Assembly: GCA_016926405.1 (NCBI GenBank)
Contig: JAFGOQ010000179.1
Span: 1-34,098 of the forward strand
DNA: 34,098 bases
Reading direction: 5' to 3'
From: Bacteroidales bacterium
GTDB taxonomy: Bacteria; Bacteroidota; Bacteroidia; Bacteroidales; UBA6680
This document shows positions 24,150 to 34,098 of the stretch, piece after piece. The position numbers were made by a program, and so were the translations under genes. The notes beneath the pieces are model-generated. The model worked only from the letters and a program-made list of their open reading frames with translations. It was not told the origin of the DNA and did not search any database. How positions within the stretch are numbered: position 1 is the stretch's first letter; every line of letters starts with the position of its first letter.

Positions 24150-25526
24150 TTATAATTTATTAACAATCTCTTTAATGGGATCAACAAGTCTATCTATATC
24201 GCCAGCACCAAGAGTTAATAAAACATCAAAATCACCTTCTTTAACAAAGCTTAAAACCTCGTCTTTAGACAATATCCGTTTACTATTGGAAGCCATTAAT
24301 TCTAAAATTGTATTTGATGTCACACCCTCTATTGGTAATTCACGAGCAGGATAAATATCTAACAAAACAATAGAATCAAATTTGTCTAATTCTTTGGCAA
24401 AATCTGTAGCAAAATCGCGTGTACGACTATAAAGGTGCGGCTGAAAAATTCCAGCTATCTTCTTATGAGGATAAAGCTCGCGTACAGATTTCAAAGTAAA
24501 TTCAATCTCCGAAGGATGATGTGCATAATCGTCGATATAAACTTTACTACCATTTTCCACCTTATAATCAAATCTGCGAACAACTCCCTTAAAAGAGGAC
24601 AACGACTTCTTGATTTCGAGCGGACTAACGCCCATGTTTAATGCCATAGCTATTGCAGCAATACTGTTTTCAACATTAACCAATCCAGGAACAAATAGCT
24701 CTAGATTCTCTATTTTATCTCCAGGATAAATAAAATCAAATAAATATCGACCTCTCTGTAATCTAATATTATTAGAATAATACTCTGACTCTTTGTTAAG
24801 TGAATATGTTTTTACAGTGAGAGTACTTTTAATATTAAGTTGATCTTTAAGCCCCTCTTTAATAATTATTATTCCTCCATCGAAAACTTGATTTGCAAAA
24901 TCATTAAAGGATTGCAACATATAGTTATGTGAATCATAAATATCCAAATGATCGGCATCTAACGAAGTTATAATTGCTGCTGTAGGCGTAAGTTGCAAAA
25001 ACGATCTATCAAATTCATCAGCCTCAACAACAACAGGACTATTTACATTGCCTTGAACAAAGTTTGATTCGAAATTTTTTGATATACCCCCTAAAAAAGC
25101 ATTACACCCGATAGACGAATTATAAAGCAAATACGACAATAGTGTAGAGACTGAAGTTTTTCCATGAGTTCCAGCAACTCCAATAGTCCTATAATTGTTT
25201 GATATTAATCCAAGAGCTTTAGCTCTCTTAATTATCGTAAAATTATTATTTCTGAAATAATTGAGCAAAACCGAGTTATTAGGTATTGCAGGTGTAATAA
25301 TAACAAGTGTTTCATCCGTATTCAGAAAAGAATTCCCAATAGAACTTACATTATCATCAAAAGTTATACTTACACCCAAATCTTTAAGCGAATCGGTAAT
25401 ATGCGATGGCGCACGATCGTAACCAGCTACTTTTTTGCCTAAAGAACAAAAATATCGAACTATAGCACTCATGCCAATACCACCAATTCCAACAAAATAG
25501 ATCTGTTTAATCTCCTTAATATTCAT
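24150..25526 (-). CDS. murC: UDP-N-acetylmuramate--L-alanine ligase
   Basis: MurC adds L-alanine to UDP-MurNAc with ATP, the first step of stem-peptide synthesis. The 458-residue protein has the N-terminal dinucleotide-like UDP-binding motif YFVGIGGIGMSAI, the ATP loop GTHGKTS (119-125), the central EADEFDRSFLQLTP and TSLDADHLDIYD motifs, and the C-terminal Mur domain with VYIDDYAHHPSEI and FQPHLYSRT. All ligase signatures are intact. It starts 3 bases after murG. Confidence 0.98.
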   Translation of the reverse strand: MNIKEIKQIYFVGIGGIGMSAIVRYFCSLGKKVAGYDRAPSHITDSLKDLGVSITFDDNVSSIGNSFLNTDETLVIITPAIPNNSVLLNYFRNNNFTIIKRAKALGLISNNYRTIGVAGTHGKTSVSTLLSYLLYNSSIGCNAFLGGISKNFESNFVQGNVNSPVVVEADEFDRSFLQLTPTAAIITSLDADHLDIYDSHNYMLQSFNDFANQVFDGGIIIIKEGLKDQLNIKSTLTVKTYSLNKESEYYSNNIRLQRGRYLFDFIYPGDKIENLELFVPGLVNVENSIAAIAMALNMGVSPLEIKKSLSSFKGVVRRFDYKVENGSKVYIDDYAHHPSEIEFTLKSVRELYPHKKIAGIFQPHLYSRTRDFATDFAKELDKFDSIVLLDIYPARELPIEGVTSNTILELMASNSKRILSKDEVLSFVKEGDFDVLLTLGAGDIDRLVDPIKEIVNKL

Positions 25527-25529
25527 AAC

Positions 25530-26615
25530 TTACAACAGTTTTACGATTTCATTAACAATTCGTTCGTCAGAATCAATAATAGCAAGCTTCGATATATTTT
25601 CAGATAAAACATCACATCTCTGTTTATCGTTAATAAGATCCTTTATAGTATTAATTAAATTCCCATTTAACTCTTTATCTTTAATCATAATCACAGCATT
25701 CTCATCAACAAGTGAAAGAGCATTCTTTGTCTGATGATCTTCAGCCACATTAGTTGAAGGTATTAATACAACAGGTTTACCTACAATGCAAAGCTCCGAA
25801 ATTGTACAAGCTCCAGCTCTTGAGACAATTATATCAGCAAGCTGGTAAGCAAAATCCATACGCGAAATAAAATCAACTACAGTAATGTTTGGTATGTCAT
25901 CAAGTAAATCAACTTGAGTTGAAAAATTTTTACCTGTTTGCCAAATAACCTGAACATCTTTCATTTTTTTCAGATCGTCAATACCATTCAGAACACTTTC
26001 GTTAATAGAACGTGCACCAAGGCTTCCTCCAAGAATTAACACTGTTTTTCTATTTGGTGAAAGATTAAAATATATAGCTGCATCATTAATACTAATCTCA
26101 TTAAACAGGTCTTTGCGCACAGGATTACCTGTTATCTGTATTTTTCCTCTTGGGAAAAACTTATCCATATTTTTATATGCAACACAAATTGAAGAAGCCT
26201 TATTTCCCAACATTTTATTTGACAAGCCAGCATACGAATTCTGTTCTTGTATTAATGTTGGTATTTTAAAACCAGAAGCTGCACGCAAAACAGGTGCACT
26301 AGCATATCCTCCAACACCAATAACAACATCAGGTTTAAAATCTTTTACAATTTTTCGTGCCTTTCGAAAACTCTTATAAAATTTATATAATACACCAAAG
26401 TTACGAAACGTAAATTTTCTTATAATACCAGCTACAGGAAGTCCAATAATATTATACCCTGCTTGCGGAACCTTTTCCATCTCCATCCTATTTTCGGCGC
26501 CAACAAATAAAATTTCGCTATCAGGAAATCTTCTTTTTAAAGCATTAGCAATAGAGATTGCAGGAAAGATATGCCCTCCTGTACCGCCTCCGCTAATAAT
26601 AAACTTTTTTGCCAT
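25530..26615 (-). CDS. murG: Lipid II synthase (UDP-GlcNAc:lipid I transferase)
   Basis: MurG transfers GlcNAc from UDP-GlcNAc to lipid I on the inner face of the membrane, making lipid II. The 361-residue GT-B glycosyltransferase has the N-terminal glycine loop ISGGGTGGHIFPAI, the second loop VIGVGGYASAPVL, LIQEQNSYAGLSNKML, and the C-terminal donor-site region ILGGSLGARSINE. SRAGACTISELCIVGKPVVLIPSTNVAEDHQTKNA carries the donor-binding residues. It lies 8 bases after ftsW and 3 before murC. Confidence 0.98.
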   Translation of the reverse strand: MAKKFIISGGGTGGHIFPAISIANALKRRFPDSEILFVGAENRMEMEKVPQAGYNIIGLPVAGIIRKFTFRNFGVLYKFYKSFRKARKIVKDFKPDVVIGVGGYASAPVLRAASGFKIPTLIQEQNSYAGLSNKMLGNKASSICVAYKNMDKFFPRGKIQITGNPVRKDLFNEISINDAAIYFNLSPNRKTVLILGGSLGARSINESVLNGIDDLKKMKDVQVIWQTGKNFSTQVDLLDDIPNITVVDFISRMDFAYQLADIIVSRAGACTISELCIVGKPVVLIPSTNVAEDHQTKNALSLVDENAVIMIKDKELNGNLINTIKDLINDKQRCDVLSENISKLAIIDSDERIVNEIVKLL

Positions 26616-26623
26616 AGAATAAA

Positions 26624-27763
26624 TTATTTAGATTTTTTTAATTCTTCGATACTAACATCTTCACTAACCCTGAGAATAATACCAAAAGTAGCACAAGTAA
26701 TTAATACAGAAGTCCCTCCCATACTTATTAAGGGTAAAGTTTGACCAGTAACAGGCATAAGATCGACAGCAACAGCCATATTTATAAATGCCTGAAGCAT
26801 AATATTTAAAATTAACCCCAAAACTAAGAAAGTAGAAAAAGCCGACTTACATCGCCTTATGATTCGACCAACTCGGTTTAGTAAAATAACATAAAGCACT
26901 AAAACAAATGAAGCCATAATCGCACCCCATTCCTCTATGATAATTGCGTAAATAAAATCAGAATATGAATGAGGAAGGAAATTACGCTGTACACTCTTTC
27001 CAACACCTCTACCAATAAGTCCACCACTAACAACAGCAATTTTTGCTTGTTCAATCTGATATACATTATCCCCATCGCCACTCGAAAAGTTTTCGATTCG
27101 GTTAACCCATGTTTGTGCTCTTCCAACACCAGAGGCATACATTACACCTACACCAAACACAAGAACAATTACAGCAAGCCCTACTATATAACCCAAGTGT
27201 TTATAACTAACCCTACCAACATAAAGGATAAAAAATGACGATATGCATATTAACAAAGCTGTTGATAAGTTAGTAGTAATAACCAATCCAGTCATAGCAC
27301 CAATAGGAGCTACCAACCTTATTAAAATCTGCTTAAAGTTTGTTAAATCCTTCTGCATATCAGAAAGTGTTTTTGCTAAGTATGCAATTAAAGCAAGCTT
27401 TGCAACATCAGAAGATTGAAATGTTAATGAAGTAAATGGAATTTTCATCCAGCGACTAGCACTATTCAAATTTTCCCCAGAGAGTAGAGTTAAAAAAAGC
27501 AGTCCTAAACCAATAAATAATAGAATATATCCAATAGAAAAATAAAAAGATACAGGTATCTTCTGAACAAGAATAATAATTCCAATTCCAATAATCATAA
27601 TACCACCATGCTTTATTAAAAAACGCATAGTGTCACCCTGAAAGTCCTTATATGCCAAGGCTCCAGTTGAACTGTATACTGTTAATATAGACATAATAGA
27701 AAATAATACTATTATTATCCAAATAACTTTATCTCCTTTAAATAAATTCTTAATACTATTCAT
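26624..27763 (-). CDS. ftsW: Septal SEDS peptidoglycan polymerase FtsW
   Basis: FtsW polymerises lipid II at the division site with FtsI. The 379-residue protein has about ten membrane segments. SEDS motifs include NSASRWMKIPFTSLTFQSSDVAKLALIAYLA, QIEQAKIAVVSGGLIGRGVGKSVQRNFLPHSYSDFIYAIIIEEWG and the C-terminal MPVTGQTLPLISMGGTS. Unlike the RodA in this window it has no extra central membrane segments. Its ATG shares one base with the murD stop (TAATG), which suggests coupled translation. Assignment to FtsW rather than RodA follows from position beside murG/murD and partner FtsI. Confidence 0.97.
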   Translation of the reverse strand: MNSIKNLFKGDKVIWIIIVLFSIMSILTVYSSTGALAYKDFQGDTMRFLIKHGGIMIIGIGIIILVQKIPVSFYFSIGYILLFIGLGLLFLTLLSGENLNSASRWMKIPFTSLTFQSSDVAKLALIAYLAKTLSDMQKDLTNFKQILIRLVAPIGAMTGLVITTNLSTALLICISSFFILYVGRVSYKHLGYIVGLAVIVLVFGVGVMYASGVGRAQTWVNRIENFSSGDGDNVYQIEQAKIAVVSGGLIGRGVGKSVQRNFLPHSYSDFIYAIIIEEWGAIMASFVLVLYVILLNRVGRIIRRCKSAFSTFLVLGLILNIMLQAFINMAVAVDLMPVTGQTLPLISMGGTSVLITCATFGIILRVSEDVSIEELKKSK

Positions 27764-29115
27764 TACAAATTCATTACGGCATTCTTAAATTTTTCACCCC
27801 TGTCTTCGTAATTATTAAACAAATCGAAACTAGCACATGCAGGAGAAAGTAGAACAACATCATCCTTCACACCCAATTCGTACGATACTTTAACAGCTTC
27901 TTCAGCAGAAATGGTCTCTTTAATTACTAATACAGCATCTTTAAAAGCAGCAATAATCTTTGAATTATCAACACCTAGACAAACAATAGCCTTAACTTTT
28001 TCTTTAACCAAACTCATTAACTGAGAATAGTCATTTCCTTTATCTATACCTCCAACAATCCAAATTACATTTTTGGGCATACTCTCTAAAGCATACCAAC
28101 ACGAATTAATATTTGTCGCTTTTGAATCGTTTATAAAAGTTATTCCCTTTACAGTTGCTACAGTCTCTAAACGGTGTTCAACAGCGTTAAATCCACGCAA
28201 ACTTTCTCTTATAACTTCCTTTTTGATATTCAACACATCGCCCGTTATACCTGCCGCCAAGGAATTATATCTATTATGTTTCCCTTTTAAAGAAAGCTCA
28301 TCAACAGGTACAATAAACATATTTCCAGTTGCATTAAAATACTGATTAACACCATCGTCATATGCACCACAACTTATTTTATCTTTTAACGAGAATGGCA
28401 ATTGCTGAGCCTTACAAACAATTTTCTCTAACGATTTAAGAGTTATTTCATCGTCGGCACAAAAGATAAAATATTCATCAGGTGTTAAATTCTTAGTAAT
28501 TCGGAATTTCGACTCTGCATATTTGGTTAAGCTATATTCATACCTATCAAGATGATCTGGAGTTATATTCAGCAAAATTGCAATATCTGGTTTAAAGTCA
28601 AATATTCCATCTAACTGAAAACTACTAAGTTCAATCACATAAAAATCAAACTTCTCTTGAGCAACCTGAAGAGCAAAACTTTTTCCTACATTACCTGCAA
28701 TTCCTACATTTAGCCCAGCATTCTGAAGCATAAAATAAATTAGCGACGTTGTTGTAGTTTTTCCATTACTACCAGTAATGCAAATAGTTTTAGCATTAGT
28801 GTATCGACCTGCAAATTCTATTTCTGAAATTACAGGAATGCTATTTTTAAGAGCAAGTTTAACTATTTCTACCGTTTCAGGAATCCCTGGGCTTTTAATT
28901 ATTTCTGTTGCATTTAATATTTTCTCTTTGGTATGCTTTTGCTCCTCAAAGTCAATAGTATTATCAATTAAAATAGTTTTGTAATTATCTTTAATAACAC
29001 CAAAGTCCGACAAAAACACGTCAAACCCTTTTTGCTTGGCTAAGATAGCAGATCCAACACCACTTTCGCCACCACCAAGAATTACAATTCTACTATTCTT
29101 TTCAAATTCTGACAT
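27763..29115 (-). CDS. murD: UDP-N-acetylmuramoyl-L-alanine--D-glutamate ligase
   Basis: MurD adds D-glutamate to UDP-MurNAc-L-Ala. The 450-residue protein shows the N-terminal IVILGGGESGVGSAILA motif, KSPGIPE, the ATP loop GSNGKTT (115-121), YVIELSSFQLD, LLNITPDHLDRY, the NDSKATN motif and a C-terminal VVLLSPACASFDLFNNYEDRGEKF. All are typical of MurD. It starts 9 bases after mraY and its stop overlaps the ftsW start by one base. Confidence 0.98.
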   Translation of the reverse strand: MSEFEKNSRIVILGGGESGVGSAILAKQKGFDVFLSDFGVIKDNYKTILIDNTIDFEEQKHTKEKILNATEIIKSPGIPETVEIVKLALKNSIPVISEIEFAGRYTNAKTICITGSNGKTTTTSLIYFMLQNAGLNVGIAGNVGKSFALQVAQEKFDFYVIELSSFQLDGIFDFKPDIAILLNITPDHLDRYEYSLTKYAESKFRITKNLTPDEYFIFCADDEITLKSLEKIVCKAQQLPFSLKDKISCGAYDDGVNQYFNATGNMFIVPVDELSLKGKHNRYNSLAAGITGDVLNIKKEVIRESLRGFNAVEHRLETVATVKGITFINDSKATNINSCWYALESMPKNVIWIVGGIDKGNDYSQLMSLVKEKVKAIVCLGVDNSKIIAAFKDAVLVIKETISAEEAVKVSYELGVKDDVVLLSPACASFDLFNNYEDRGEKFKNAVMNL

Positions 29116-29124
29116 ATTTTAAAC

Positions 29125-30363
29125 CTATCTGATTTTTAATGTTATCACTGTTACTACAGCTAATATTATTCCAACAATCCAAAATCTAGTAACAATTTTT
29201 GGCTCAGGGAATCCTTTTTTCTGAAAATGATGATGAATAGGCGACATGAGAAATAATCGTTTTCCCTCGCCATATTTCTTCTTTGTTCTCTTAAAATATC
29301 CAACCTGTAACATAACTGAGATACTTTCGATAAAGAAAACACCTGCTAAAATTGGAATAAGCAATTCTTTACGAATAACAATTGCAAAAGCAGCTAGAAT
29401 ACCTCCAAGAGCAAGCGACCCAGTATCTCCCATAAAAACCTGAGCAGGATACGAGTTGTACCACAGAAAACCAATAGTTGCACCAACAAAAGCACCCATA
29501 AAAATCACAAGCTCACCTGAATTTGGTATGTACATAATATTTAAATAATCGGCATAAATAGTATTCCCCGACAGATAAGCTAAAATGCCGAGTGTAACAC
29601 CCATAATTGCGGAAGTTCCCGTAGCAAGCCCATCTAGGCCATCAGTCAAATTTGCCCCATTTGAAACAGCTGTTATAATAAAAATAACAGCAAGCACAAA
29701 AATAATCCATCCTGCAGGTCGGGCATATTCACCCATAAAACTAACTAACGAACTATAATCAAACTCATTATTCTTAACAAAAGGAATAGTTGTTTTTGTA
29801 CTTTTTACCTGAGTAATAATAGCTTTAGATTTTACAATCTCTCCAGAATTATTGACGACAGTAACAGGATTCTCTAAAGTAGTTTTTTGTTGAAGAACTA
29901 CATCGTCACTCATATAAAGAGTTATTCCAACAATTAATCCAATTCCAACCTGTCCCAAAATTTTGAACTTACCAGCCAAGCCCTCTTTATTTTTTTTAAA
30001 CACTTTAATATAATCGTCTAAAAAACCTACTAAACCGAGCCAAACGGTAGTTACTAACATTAAAATAATATATATGTTTTTTATATCGGCAAACAAAACA
30101 ACTGGAATAATTATTGACATTAGAATAATTATTCCGCCCATTGTTGGAGTACCTTTTTTTTGATATTGTCCTTCTAAACCAAGATCACGAATTTCGTCGC
30201 CTATCTGTTTTAATTGTAATAAACGAATAACCTTTTTACCCCAAATTGTAGATATTAACAGAGAAACAATAACTGCCATTGCTGACCGGAATGATAAATA
30301 TTGAAAAACTCCTGCTCCAGGAAAGTCAATAGAATTAAGAAAATCAAACAAATAATACAACAT
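29125..30363 (-). CDS. mraY: Phospho-N-acetylmuramoyl-pentapeptide transferase
   Basis: MraY attaches phospho-MurNAc-pentapeptide to undecaprenyl phosphate, making lipid I. It is an integral membrane enzyme with about ten helices. The catalytic and substrate motifs are [27 protein letters not shown] (D115/D116), [12 protein letters not shown] (near 239-249), [10 protein letters not shown] and the histidine cluster [12 protein letters not shown]. At 412 residues it is about 50 longer than the E. coli enzyme. The excess is a polar segment (about 152-200) between two helices, which from topology should face the periplasm; Bacteroidota homologues are, as I recall, similarly long. It lies 5 bases after murE. 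Confidence 0.98.
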   Translation of the reverse strand: MLYYLFDFLNSIDFPGAGVFQYLSFRSAMAVIVSLLISTIWGKKVIRLLQLKQIGDEIRDLGLEGQYQKKGTPTMGGIIILMSIIIPVVLFADIKNIYIILMLVTTVWLGLVGFLDDYIKVFKKNKEGLAGKFKILGQVGIGLIVGITLYMSDDVVLQQKTTLENPVTVVNNSGEIVKSKAIITQVKSTKTTIPFVKNNEFDYSSLVSFMGEYARPAGWIIFVLAVIFIITAVSNGANLTDGLDGLATGTSAIMGVTLGILAYLSGNTIYADYLNIMYIPNSGELVIFMGAFVGATIGFLWYNSYPAQVFMGDTGSLALGGILAAFAIVIRKELLIPILAGVFFIESISVMLQVGYFKRTKKKYGEGKRLFLMSPIHHHFQKKGFPEPKIVTRFWIVGIILAVVTVITLKIR

Positions 30364-30368
30364 AATAT

Positions 30369-31826
30369 CTACTTATTAAAAAAGTTATTAACCACTTCTT
30401 TATCATCAAAATGAAAACGAGTTCCCTTTATCTCTTGATATGTTTCGTGCCCCTTTCCTGCAATTAAAACAATATCACCTGGCTTAGCCATCATACAAGC
30501 TGTTCGTATCGCCTGCTTTCTATCTTCAATAACTAGAACTATGTTCAACTTTTCAGTTGGAATACCCTTTTCCATATCTTTCAAAATCTCTGAAGGTTCT
30601 TCGAATCGAGGATTATCGCTAGTAAGAATTACCAAAGAACTATAGTTTGCTGCTATTTTAGCCATTACTGGACGCTTTATTTTATCACGATTCCCACCAG
30701 CCCCAACAACAGTAATTACATTAGCCTGATCTTTTAACTCCGAAATTGTCTTGAGAACATTCTCAAGAGCATCTGGAGTATGGGCATAATCAATAATTGC
30801 CAAAACACCAGTAGACGACTTAATTGTCTGGAATCGTCCATCAACTGGCCTCAATAAACTTATGGCTGTAAGAGTCTCATATTTATCGAATCCCAATAAA
30901 TTAGCAACTCCATAAACTGCTAAAATATTACTAACGTTAAAATCGCCCAAAAACTGAATCCATAAATCATTATTCTCAATTAAAACGTTTGTCCCATCAA
31001 AATGAGTCTCAATAATTTTAGCATTATAATCGGCAAGAGTTCTAATACCAAAATTATATTTCTTAGCCTTACAGTTCTGCAACATCACACTTCCATTCTT
31101 ATCATCACTATTCACTAAAGCAAAAGCATTAGAGGGTAGATTATCGAAAAAAAGCTTTTTAGCCTTTAAATATTCTGCAAAGGTTTTATGATAATCTAAA
31201 TGATCGTGCGATAAGTTTGTAAAAACTCCACCACAAAAAGTCAATCCATTAATTCTATTTTGAACAATTGAATGTGAACTTACCTCCATAAAACAGTATG
31301 AACAACCCTCTTCAACCATCTCTGCTAAATATTTATTTAAAATAATTGGCTCAGGAGTAGTGTGAGTAGAGTTCTCTTGTCTCGACCCAATTTTATTAAC
31401 AACAGTAGACAACAATCCAACTTTATTTCCCAAATTAGTTACTAACTGATGTAATAAAGTCGTTATTGTTGTTTTACCATTTGTACCAGTAACACCAATT
31501 AATTTAAGTTGTTCCGATGGGTTTCCATAATATCTAGAAGCAATAACCCCAAGAATAGACGAAGTATCGGCCACAACAATATATGTAACATCTGAATTGA
31601 TACTTTTTGGACATATGTTACAAACAATAGCAATTGCGCCATTATTTATAGCCTTATCAATATAACTATGCCCATCAGATTCAACTCCAGAAATGGCAAA
31701 AAACAAGTCGTTTTTTGTAACGTTCCTCGAATCTTGTTGAACACTATTTATAGTAATATCTACCGAACCAATAATCTGCTCTGTAGATATTCCTTGAAAT
31801 AATATATTTAATTTATTAACTATCAT
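30369..31826 (-). CDS. murE: UDP-MurNAc-tripeptide synthetase (meso-DAP type)
   Basis: MurE adds the third stem-peptide residue to UDP-MurNAc-L-Ala-D-Glu. The 485-residue protein has an N-terminal [20 protein letters not shown] domain, the ATP loop GTNGKTT (114-120), [35 protein letters not shown] and [14 protein letters not shown]. The substrate-selecting motif is DNPR (404-407), known for enzymes adding meso-diaminopimelate, so the wall is probably mDAP-type. Its ATG overlaps the ftsI stop by one base (TAATG). Confidence 0.97.
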   Translation of the reverse strand: MIVNKLNILFQGISTEQIIGSVDITINSVQQDSRNVTKNDLFFAISGVESDGHSYIDKAINNGAIAIVCNICPKSINSDVTYIVVADTSSILGVIASRYYGNPSEQLKLIGVTGTNGKTTITTLLHQLVTNLGNKVGLLSTVVNKIGSRQENSTHTTPEPIILNKYLAEMVEEGCSYCFMEVSSHSIVQNRINGLTFCGGVFTNLSHDHLDYHKTFAEYLKAKKLFFDNLPSNAFALVNSDDKNGSVMLQNCKAKKYNFGIRTLADYNAKIIETHFDGTNVLIENNDLWIQFLGDFNVSNILAVYGVANLLGFDKYETLTAISLLRPVDGRFQTIKSSTGVLAIIDYAHTPDALENVLKTISELKDQANVITVVGAGGNRDKIKRPVMAKIAANYSSLVILTSDNPRFEEPSEILKDMEKGIPTEKLNIVLVIEDRKQAIRTACMMAKPGDIVLIAGKGHETYQEIKGTRFHFDDKEVVNNFFNK

Positions 31827-33949
31827 TAGCCTGAATAACTCATATTTAATACAACTTTATCGCCCGCCTTAATCCTTGTTCCAGGAACAATTGACTGCGA
31901 TTTTATAGACCCACGACCTTTAAACACAACCTTTAATCCAAGATTCTCAAGACAAAAGACAGCATCTTTTAATCCCATTTGCAAAACATTAGGCATTAAA
32001 TTATCGTAAATTATGCGCTTGTTAAACTTAACACAAGAATCTCCACTTGATGTAGTTACCCACTCGCTAGAATTTACTTTATTATCTACTTGCAATCCTA
32101 ATTTTTCAAAAACACAACTCAACTCCTCTTTATAACCATTTTTCGAATACGGAATATCAGCTCGTTTTATTACACTATTTTCTGTTAAAGGAGAATGAAA
32201 ATCGATTGTTGATGAATACACCTTATTTGCAATCTCTTCGAAAACAGAACCAGCAACAACATTACCATAATACCCCCCATCTTGAGGATTATAAACAACA
32301 ACAATGCAAGAATATTTAGGGTTATCAGCAGGAAAATACCCAGCAAACGATGCTTGATAAGTTTTCCCACCAGCAGAATATCCATCGCTACCTTTGGATA
32401 TCTGAGATGTACCAGTTTTACCAGCAATTTTAAAATTAGCATTTTTAAGGTTAGTTGCAGTTCCGTTTTGAACAACTCCCTCTAACATTATTTTAACCTT
32501 TTCTAAAGTCTCTTTCGAACAAATTGAACTGTTTAGAATTTCAGGCTTATATTTTGCCACAACATTTCCATGATAAATTGCGCTTTTCACAAATCTAGGC
32601 TTCACTTTCACACCATTATTTGCAACAGCATTATAAAAAGCCAAAATTTGCAATGGAGTAAGTTGTATTGAATATCCAATTGACATCCATGGCAACGATA
32701 TACCTGACCACTCTTTATCTTCAGGGTATCGAATTACAGGAACACCTTCACCTTTAATATCAATATTCAACTTACTACTTAAACCCATCTCAACAATACG
32801 ATTAACAAACTTTTTAGGATTCTTACCATAATTATCGACAATAATTTTTGAGATTCCGACATTCGAAGATTTCTCAAAAATTTCTTTTACCGAAATAACA
32901 CCATATCCTCCATGATGAGAATCTTTAAGAGGAATACCATAATAATGAGCAACACCATTTCCTGTATCTATTGAATCTTCGAGGTTAACAACATTATCAT
33001 CTAAGGCAACCATTAAAGAAGCTAATTTAAATGTACTTCCAGGCTCTGTACTATATCCTATAGCAAAATTATACGATTCAACATAATCATTATCCTCTGT
33101 TCGTTCAAGATTAACAATTGCTTTAACATCACCAGTATTCACTTCCATTAAAACAACAGTCCCCTTTTCTGCATTATGCTTTTTAAGCTGATCATAAAGT
33201 GCTTTTTCAGCAACATCCTGAATATTTATATCAATAGTCGTTATAATGTCACAGCCATCCTTTGCTTCAACCCTGTCACTTGTGTTAAGCGGTCGCCAAT
33301 ACCCACTAGCCATTCGTTGCCTAATTTCGAATCCTGCAACACCAGTTAATAAGGTATCAAAAGCACCTTCTAAACCGACTTTGTTTCCAACAGAATTATA
33401 ATTACCAATTGTTCGCGAAGCCAAAGTACCATGGGGCTTAATTCTTTTATTTTTCTGAACAACAATCAACCCTCCTTTATTTCTACCTCGACGAAAAATC
33501 GGGAAGTCTTCAACTTTTTTAAGCTGTCCATAACTAACATTTCTTTTTAACAGAAAATATCGATTTCCCTTTTGCTTTTCCTTTCTTAATATAGACCTAT
33601 ACTGACTAGCCGACCTGTCTTTAAACAGCTTTGAAAGACATAAAGAAAGAGAGTCTACTTTTGAGTTAAAAACATGCTTCAGCAATCCATTAGCTTCAAA
33701 ATCTATAAAAAGCGAATAATATGGAACAGAAGAGACAAGCACTCGACCATCGGCAGCACATATATCTCCTCTATTAGGTTCTATTTCCATATTCTTTATC
33801 GCGTTTGTCTTCGCTTTAGCCATCCACTTCTCGCGTTCAAAATTCTGCAAATACAACATCTTAACGACAATAAGCAATCCGATAATAATAAATATCACCC
33901 ATATTACCGAAAACCTACTCTCTATTTTCTGTTTTATCGACATCCCCAT
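31826..33949 (-). CDS. ftsI: Septal transpeptidase FtsI (PBP3) with PASTA tail
   Basis: FtsI cross-links septal peptidoglycan with FtsW. The 707-residue class B PBP has a short cytoplasmic N-terminus, one membrane helix (about 14-31), a pedestal domain (NRGDICAADGRVL, then VGLEGAFDTLLTG) and a transpeptidase domain. Its active-site motifs are S305-T-F-K, S361-S-N and K511-T-G-T. A single C-terminal PASTA domain (about 647-705, LMPNVLQMGLKDAVFCLENLGLKV) follows; PASTA-bearing PBPs are best known from Gram-positives but occur in Bacteroidota. Two in-frame ATGs (33949 and 33943) are possible starts; the first is given. It starts 12 bases after ftsL. Confidence 0.97.
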   Translation of the reverse strand: MGMSIKQKIESRFSVIWVIFIIIGLLIVVKMLYLQNFEREKWMAKAKTNAIKNMEIEPNRGDICAADGRVLVSSVPYYSLFIDFEANGLLKHVFNSKVDSLSLCLSKLFKDRSASQYRSILRKEKQKGNRYFLLKRNVSYGQLKKVEDFPIFRRGRNKGGLIVVQKNKRIKPHGTLASRTIGNYNSVGNKVGLEGAFDTLLTGVAGFEIRQRMASGYWRPLNTSDRVEAKDGCDIITTIDINIQDVAEKALYDQLKKHNAEKGTVVLMEVNTGDVKAIVNLERTEDNDYVESYNFAIGYSTEPGSTFKLASLMVALDDNVVNLEDSIDTGNGVAHYYGIPLKDSHHGGYGVISVKEIFEKSSNVGISKIIVDNYGKNPKKFVNRIVEMGLSSKLNIDIKGEGVPVIRYPEDKEWSGISLPWMSIGYSIQLTPLQILAFYNAVANNGVKVKPRFVKSAIYHGNVVAKYKPEILNSSICSKETLEKVKIMLEGVVQNGTATNLKNANFKIAGKTGTSQISKGSDGYSAGGKTYQASFAGYFPADNPKYSCIVVVYNPQDGGYYGNVVAGSVFEEIANKVYSSTIDFHSPLTENSVIKRADIPYSKNGYKEELSCVFEKLGLQVDNKVNSSEWVTTSSGDSCVKFNKRIIYDNLMPNVLQMGLKDAVFCLENLGLKVVFKGRGSIKSQSIVPGTRIKAGDKVVLNMSYSG

Positions 33950-33961
33950 CTCTAAAATCTA

Positions 33962-34098
33962 TTACTCTATCCCTAAAACCACTGGTGGCTCATCAGAAGC
34001 TACTAAGTCGATATTATTTTTTTTTAACAAAAACTCTACTTCACTCTGCTTACTAATTCTTGCAAGCTCGGCCGAAGTAGAAATTGATTCAGCTCTTA
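33962..34098 (-). CDS. ftsL: FtsL-like division protein, C-terminal part only
   Basis: An open frame runs in from the right edge for 44 residues to a TAA stop followed at once by TAG. The readable part contains TSAELARISKQSEVEFLLKKNNID and then SDEPPVVLGIE. It fits the end of the FtsL periplasmic coiled-coil followed by the short conserved tail of Bacteroidota FtsL. FtsL bridges FtsQ/FtsB to FtsWI. The membrane helix and start lie outside the window. It was too short for the ORF track. Position directly before ftsI is the standard dcw order. Confidence 0.85.
   Translation of the reverse strand, partial: RAESISTSAELARISKQSEVEFLLKKNNIDLVASDEPPVVLGIE

Noticed and set aside
24019-24354. 111-residue plus-strand ORF over the murC-ftsQ gap
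   Set aside because: Most of it is antisense to murC and the remainder is low-complexity; no family resemblance.
1-34098. tRNA, rRNA, prophage, integrase, toxin-antitoxin or defence genes
   Set aside because: I looked for these in the ORFs and gaps and found none; apart from 9339-11224 the window is core housekeeping DNA.

Overview
The window is a low-GC chromosomal segment of a Bacteroidota bacterium, most likely of the Bacteroidales/Marinilabiliales type. The evidence is the gene content and style: a type IX secretion 'plug' protein, an Nqr operon, purH joined to mreBCD-mrdA-rodA, a dcw cluster ending in ftsZ-yqeY, a long MraY, an FtsI with a PASTA tail, and TAnnTTTG-type -7 promoter boxes. 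The species cannot be named from this sequence. MurE carries the DNPR motif, which suggests meso-diaminopimelate peptidoglycan and therefore a Gram-negative wall.

Layout. (1) 1-3185, minus strand: pruA (proline/glutamate catabolism) and a DUF5103 T9SS plug-type protein. (2) 3186-9338, plus strand: nqrABCDEF, the six-subunit Na+-pumping NADH:quinone oxidoreductase, with a recognisable promoter at its head and a strong terminator at its end. (3) 9339-11224: the only accessory-looking part. It holds 468 bp of non-coding DNA with a 22-bp tandem repeat array, an orphan exported protein of unknown function, and a palindrome upstream of that gene. (4) 11225-18427, minus strand: the elongation (rod-shape) operon purH-mreB-mreC-mreD-mrdA-rodA. 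(5) 18577-19824, plus strand: a lone MacB/FtsX-type ABC permease without an ATPase. (6) 19904-34098, minus strand: the division and wall cluster ftsL(partial)-ftsI-murE-mraY-murD-ftsW-murG-murC-ftsQ-ftsA-ftsZ-yqeY, tightly packed and partly translationally coupled. mraZ and rsmH would be expected just beyond the right edge.

How the genes work together. Nqr builds a sodium motive force from NADH, and PruA feeds NADH from proline breakdown. MurE, MurD, MurC, MraY and MurG make lipid II. FtsW/FtsI with FtsL, FtsQ, FtsA and FtsZ use it at the septum. RodA/PBP2 with MreB, MreC and MreD use it along the side wall. Both wall-synthesis machines lie within about 23 kb, separated only by the permease gene.

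I did not find a convincing undescribed multi-gene system. The items most worth a second look are the 22-bp array with its A/B sub-types, the orphan exported protein with a palindrome upstream, the nqr control region (which also corrects the nqrA start), and a RodA with a large hydrophobic insertion. All calls are from reading the sequence; no database search was run.
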